From Trema orientale (Eukaryota; Streptophyta; Magnoliopsida; Rosales; Cannabaceae), in NCBI GenBank assembly GCA_002914845.1, contig JXTC01000060.1, positions 25,162-89,161 on the forward strand: a DNA stretch of 64,000 nucleotides, read 5' to 3'. Position 1 is the first letter of the stretch; each line of letters opens with the position of its first letter. The position numbers were made by a program, and so were the translations under genes. The notes under the pieces were generated by a model. It searched no databases. It was not told the DNA's origin and was given only the letters and a program-made list of their open reading frames with translations. Below are positions 59,386-64,000 of the stretch, piece by piece.

Positions 59386-60689
59386 GAGAAATTAGGTAAA
59401 ATATGCATCATAATAGGTATATTTTGGTCCGTATGCTCTCCCAAATAAAAGTTTGTAAAATATGCATATATCACGTGAAAAGTCATATTTACCCCTAATC
59501 AATTATGTCTTTCTTCTCTTTAATCAAGCCGAAATCTTTTCTCCTTCATGCCGTCAAACTCGTTTTCATATCTGAAAAAAGGAGAAAAAATAATTTGAGA
59601 AAAAAATATTGTTTTCGTCTCTCATATTACCGTCAAACTCATCATTTTCCTCTATTCTCTCTTCATTCTTCTCCAATTTGTTCTTGGTATGGTTTGAAAT
59701 AACATATTATCAAATTTCGAGATGTTATGAGGTCATTTATGCGTTAAAAAATCATTTTTAGGTTAATTTTTACAAGTTTTAACAAAAAATCGCGAACATT
59801 TTCGATGTTTTTCGATGATTTTTCGATTATATTTAGATGAAAATTATATTCTCAGTAAAATTTCGATGAAAATGGTATTTTTGATAAATTTCGATGCAAT
59901 TTCGATGAATTTTCGATGCATTTTCGATGATATTTCGATGAAAATGGTATTCTCAGTAAAATTTCGATGAAAATGGTATTTTTGATAAATTTCGATGCAA
60001 TTTTGATGCATTTTCGATGATATTTCGATGAAAATNNNNNNNNNNNNNNNNNNNNNNNNNNNNNNNNNNNNNNNNNNNNNNNNNNNNNNNNNNNNNNNNN
60101 NNNNNNNNNNNNNNNNNNNNNNNNNNNNNNNNNNNNNNNNNNNNNNNNNNNNNNNNNNNNNNNNNNNNNNNNNNNNNNNNNNNNNNNNNNNNNNNNNNNN
60201 NNNNNNNNNNNNNNNNNNNNNNNNNNNNNNNNNNNNNNNNNNNNNNNNNNNNNNNNNNNNNNNNNNNNNNNNNNNNNNNNNNNNNNNNNNNNNNNNNNNN
60301 NNNNNNNNNNNNNNNNNNNNACCTCATAACATCTCGAAATTTGATAATATGTTATTTCAAACCATACCCAGAACAAATTGGAGAAGAATGAAGAGAGAAT
60401 AGAGGAAAATGATGAGTTTGACGGTAATATGAGAGATGAAAACAAAATTTTTTTCTCAAATTATTTTTTTTCTTTTTTTCAGATATGAAAACGAGTTTGA
60501 CGGCATGAAGGAGACGAGATTTCAGCTTGATTAAAGAGAATGACAGACACTCTTTTGAAAATGAAGCATATTTTTTCTTAGATATTAGTAAGGGTATTTT
60601 CGTCCGCACACATATTTTTCAAATGTTTTTTAACTCGTGCATACGAACCAAAATAGGGGTATTAAGGAGCATATTTCGCCTAATTTCTC
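59386..60689. mobile_element. foldback element, copy 2 (inverted relative to copy 1, contains assembly gap)
   Basis: The ends are GAGAAATTAGG and CTAATTTCTC, with TATGAGTA repeated exactly outside (59378-59385, 60690-60697). The left arm matches the right arm of the element at 3219-4605 (GGTCCGTATG, ATCACGTGAAAAGTCAT). Its right arm matches the left arm of that copy (GTAAGGGTATTTTCGTCCGC). The two copies are therefore inverted relative to each other about 55 kb apart. The middle is TTTTCGATG units interrupted by 285 N. Frames drawn across the N run are artefacts. Confidence 0.87.
60036..60320. other. assembly gap (285 N)
   Basis: A run of N exactly where the two arms of the foldback element should meet. 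The true length and sequence are unknown. Confidence 0.99.
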
Positions 60690-60697
60690 TATGAGTA

Positions 60698-61798
60698 TGG
60701 ATTTCTTCCGTTTAAAGCAGTTTATAAAATTTCTTAGGGCTGAGATGGTCAAAGAGAGAGCACCTGAAGTTTTGAGAGCCCGGCCTTCATGCGAGCAGTG
60801 GAGAGTCACAGATCTTGAGCAGAGATGACGAGAAGAGAAGAGAGGCATGAAAACCTAATTCCTCCCAATCCTAGATTCTGAAAGGGATACAGTTATCCCT
60901 TTCTAAGAAAACTATCATTGGACAAGATTATTTTCACCCAATCCAATGGACTCAATTTATGACACTATACATGGGAAATCCAATCTAATTCTACCCTTAT
61001 CCAGCAATCCGAATATAGAGAGATTAGTAATCGTGTTTGAATATTTATGGATAATGGATAGAGTGTGGGAATGGCCATTCCAATTTCATTGAGCTCCATT
61101 CGACCCAAAAGACTAGGGGTGGGTTTGGGGGGGGAGGCGGAGGAAGTTCAAGAGGAGCATGGCCCTGCTCAATTTTTTTTTTCTTTTTTGATTTTGTATA
61201 TGAAAATTATTTTTTTCTTTCTTTTTCCACATTAAAATATTTTTATATAATTATGTCCTCACTATTGATTCATATTTACTCTACCTAAAACTCACTTATT
61301 CAATTTTTGCATGCAATTAAAATTTTCTTTCTATAGTGAGAATAGAAAAGTAAAAACAAATCCTTCATAAAAATAAGAAATTAAAGAAAAAAAAATCAGA
61401 TTTTTAGAGAAATTTTTCATAATATGTTCTATAATATCTTTTATTTTCATTTGGTTCAATGCTATTATAAATTCTTAGTTACGTTTTTTGTTTCATTGTT
61501 GTATTTTGAAAATTGTCTTTTGCAATTAAGTCCGACTCTGCCATTGAAGAGGAGTATTGAAAATGTGTATAGATATGATCATATATGTGTATGACTTTTT
61601 TTTTTTTTTTTTGAGAGGATATATGTCTATGACTTACTATACAGGACAATGTGTGATGAATCATGAACGAGGGAGTGTGAGAGAGAGAGTGAGGGGGCCA
61701 ATGTAATCTAATGGCCTAATGACGATGAAAATTGAAAATGGAATTCCAATCCATTACAGTTGTACACGACCATCGGACATATTATAGTATAACTGAAT
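60698..61798. other. intergenic, no gene seen
   Basis: AT-rich spacer with G-rich and T-rich runs (around 61117-61140 and 61589-61611). No coding exon or clear element boundary is supported. Confidence 0.45.
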
Positions 61799-61807
61799 AA
61801 TTATATA

Positions 61808-62707
61808 GGCTTTTTATTGCCAAAATCCTCTAGATTCGGAATAATTCAGTAAAATTAACCTAAATTCAATTTTTTAGAGTAAAACCTCCTGAATTTGGAA
61901 CAATTTAGTAAAATTAACTTTGAACTCAATTTTTTAGAGCAAAACCTCATGAAGTCCCTTAATATTAGAGCAAAACCCCATGAAGTCCCTTAATATTTAG
62001 TTTTGTTAGAAAACAAAATATTTATGTTAGTTTTTTTTAATGTTAAGTCCTTATTCTCTTATTTTTGGCTTCTAGGTCCTCAGTATTATTTTTTTATTTC
62101 ACGTTAATCCCTTTTAATATTTTCTATCCAAAATTATTGTCAATTAGTACTTACCCAAAAAGTGCTCATCTTAGCATTGATAAATATAGCAATAAAGAGA
62201 AATTATTATTTAAAAAAAATAAAAAAAGAATAATAATTTTATTTTTGTCCAAGTATGCATATCTCTCTTCTATTTTTTTTTAAATAATAATTTTATTTTA
62301 TTTAAATAATAATTTCTCTTTATTTCTAATTTTATCATTGCTGAAATGAGCATTTTTTGAACAAGTACTAATTGATAACAATTTTAGATAGAAAATATTA
62401 AAAGAGATTAACGTAAAACAAAAAAATAATACTGAGAACCTAAAAGTCATAAATAAGTGAATAAAAATTTAACAATAAAAAAAACTAATATAAACAGTTT
62501 TTTTCTGACAAAACTAATATTAGGGAACTTCAGGGTGTTTTGCTCTAATATTAGGAGACTTCAGAAAGTTTTGCTATAAAAAATTAAGTTTAAGATTAAT
62601 TTTACTAAATTGTTTCGAATTCATGGAATTTTGCTTTAAAAAATTGATTTTAGAGTTAATTTTACTGAATTATTGTGAATTCAAGGAATTTTTGGTAATA
62701 AAAAGCC
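61808..62707. mobile_element. 900-bp foldback element with 9-bp target duplication
   Basis: The ends GGCTTTTTATTGCC and GGTAATAAAAAGCC are inverted. The arms pair for about 400 bp each, for example TAGATAGAAAATATTAAAAG on the right with CTTTTAATATTTTCTATCCA on the left. AATTATATA is repeated exactly outside (61799-61807, 62708-62716). The 9-bp duplication and long arms suggest a Mutator-like foldback element. No ORF of note. Confidence 0.88.
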
Positions 62708-62716
62708 AATTATATA

Positions 62717-63269
62717 ACATAAATTTTATATTCCTTTCGATATTTGCCAAATGCCAACTAGACTGTGTGTCCATTCAATTTATCGCGATAAATCACGCCT
62801 CATATTCATATTCACATCATTTACCCCCATTCCACAACCTTAGCCCTTGCTCTCTCTCAATTTTTTTTTAAAAAAAATAAAATAAATAAATAATTAATTT
62901 TGAATTAGTTAGTAGCAAGGCCAGACAGACACCGATACTTTCTCTCTCTGCAGCTCTGGTCTGTCTGTTTTCTCTTGGTCCAACCTTCAGGCATTTTTGT
63001 TTATTTTTGGTTACAATTTTTGAATCACTTTGTCTGCGTTTGTTTCCAGAAATCTTACTCTTTGAATCTTTTTTATATTTTTGGCTTCTTCCTGTTTCTC
63101 TCTCTGCGACTGTGATTGTAAATTAATTTTTTGGAGAATAAAAAAAAAAAAAATTTGGTGGAAGAGAATTACGGTTAGGGTTTGGGAATTGGGATATTTG
63201 GAATCAATCGAATGGAATGAGAAGGGTGTAAATTCGTAGAGTGGTGGATTTGGTTGATTGGGGGGAGAA
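62717..63269 (+). promoter_or_regulatory. NPSN13 upstream region and 5' UTR
   Basis: Non-coding sequence before the SNARE start codon. The last roughly 300 bases have the TC-rich stretches typical of plant 5' leaders. No TATA box is assigned. Confidence 0.35.
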
Positions 63270-64000
63270 ATGGCGAGCGAGTTGGCGATGAGTCCTCAGT
63301 TGGAGCAGATCCATGGTGAAATTCGCGATCATTTTCGTGCCCTTGCGTATGTCCTCTCTCTCTCTCTCTCTCTTTAATTTTGTTTTTCTCATATGAATTA
63401 TATGAATTTATGATGGCATATTAGGATCAATTCAATTCAATTCAATTTAATCGAATCGAATCGATTCGAGTTTAAGGCAATGAATGAATGAATGAATGGA
63501 AGGATATGCATATATCATCACATGCATATGCTATACCCATTACCATATTTACCATTAGATTAGGCTAGGCATGGCTCTTTGTAGATACTATACTCTCATT
63601 GACTCAATGCTATTGCTATTACTCATCATTACATTAACACTTGCTGCTGCTGCTGCTGCTACTACTACTTTTGTTCAGTAATGGGTTTCAAAAGCTGGAT
63701 AAAATCAAAGACTCAAATAGACAAAGTAAACAGCTTGACGAACTTACTGCCAAGATGAGGGAGTCTAAAAGGTATAATCCAAATCTTATACTCTACTTTC
63801 TTATTATTATTATTATTATTATTTCCTCTTTTCACCTTTTCAATACACGCACCCTTTGACTTTTTTGTTGTTTCAGATTAATCAAAGAGTTTGATCGTGA
63901 AATCAAAGATGAGGAACCCCGAAATCCTCCCGACCTTAATAAGCAACTCAATGATGAGAAGCAGTCTATGGTTCTTTCTTCTCTTAGCCTTTCGTGGACT
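63270..64000 (+). CDS. NPSN13: novel plant SNARE, NPSN13 type (5' part only)
   Basis: Exons 63270-63346, 63679-63771 and 63877 to about 63970, where GTTCTTTC could be the next donor; the window then ends. The visible 88 residues start MASELAMSPQLEQIHGEIRD and include FRALANGFQKLDKIKDSNRQ and the acidic linker IKDEEPRNPPDLNKQLNDEK, closely matching Arabidopsis NPSN13 (At3g17440). NPSNs are Qb-SNAREs that act in membrane fusion at the cell plate and plasma membrane; the SNARE helix and C-terminal membrane anchor would lie beyond the window. A (CT)n tract starts intron 1. The exon 3 end is the least certain boundary. Confidence 0.9.

Noticed and set aside
59852-60445. Long frames across the N run
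   Set aside because: They exist only because N is read as open; the flanks are foldback-element repeats.
1-64000. CRISPR arrays, operons, prophage or defence islands
   Set aside because: The window is plant nuclear DNA with intron-rich genes; none of these features is present.

Overview
This window is nuclear DNA from a flowering plant, almost certainly a eudicot. It is AT-rich, its genes have many introns bounded by GT-AG, intergenic space is full of (TA)n/(GA)n microsatellites and short inverted-repeat transposons, and every recognisable protein is a plant-specific or plant-type family member. There are no prokaryotic or viral genes. A run of 285 N at 60036-60320 marks it as a draft assembly.

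Genes in order: BSH/SNF5 chromatin-remodelling subunit (+, 311-2941, 10 exons, 241 aa); a two-exon 73-aa plant protein of unknown function (-, 6206-6605); a 21-exon importin-beta family transport receptor of 1095 aa (-, 9511-18557); a nuclear tRNA-Ala(UGC) (-, 19874-19946); a 1-Cys peroxiredoxin (+, 20443-21391, 219 aa); a secreted GUB_WAK wall-associated protein without a kinase (+, 22561-23723); a 34-exon phragmoplast-orienting kinesin of the KIN-12/POK1 type (+, 26645-38894, 2266 aa); a CAMTA calmodulin-binding transcription activator (-, 39941-49718, 12 exons, 998 aa); mitochondrial pyruvate dehydrogenase kinase (-, 51946-54940, 6 exons, 370 aa); and the first three exons of a novel plant SNARE, NPSN13 type (+, from 63270, cut by the window edge). 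All exon chains were assembled by hand. In each, splice phase is consistent through the whole CDS and the total is a multiple of three.

From memory, the Arabidopsis counterparts of BSH, the importin, the GUB_WAK protein, POK1 and NPSN13 all lie close together on chromosome 3 (about At3g17340 to At3g17590), so this looks like a conserved ancestral block. The genes serve unrelated cell functions (chromatin, nuclear import, redox in seeds, cell wall, cytokinesis, Ca2+ signalling, carbon metabolism, vesicle fusion) and do not form one system.

The unusual part is the mobile DNA. Two copies of a 1.3-1.4 kb palindromic foldback element sit at 3219-4605 and, in inverted orientation, at 59386-60689; the N gap falls at the palindrome centre of the second. 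Further hairpin elements with recognisable target-site duplications lie at 9714-10072, 19262-19433, 20038-20224, 47673-47965, 55569-56178 and 61808-62707. The last CAMTA intron holds a rearranged LTR retroelement (40881-43719) whose outer LTRs are inverted relative to each other yet are bounded by the same 5-bp repeat, TAATA. A perfect 85-bp tandem duplication inside POK1 copies an exon end together with its splice donor. BSH contains a clear GC-AG intron.
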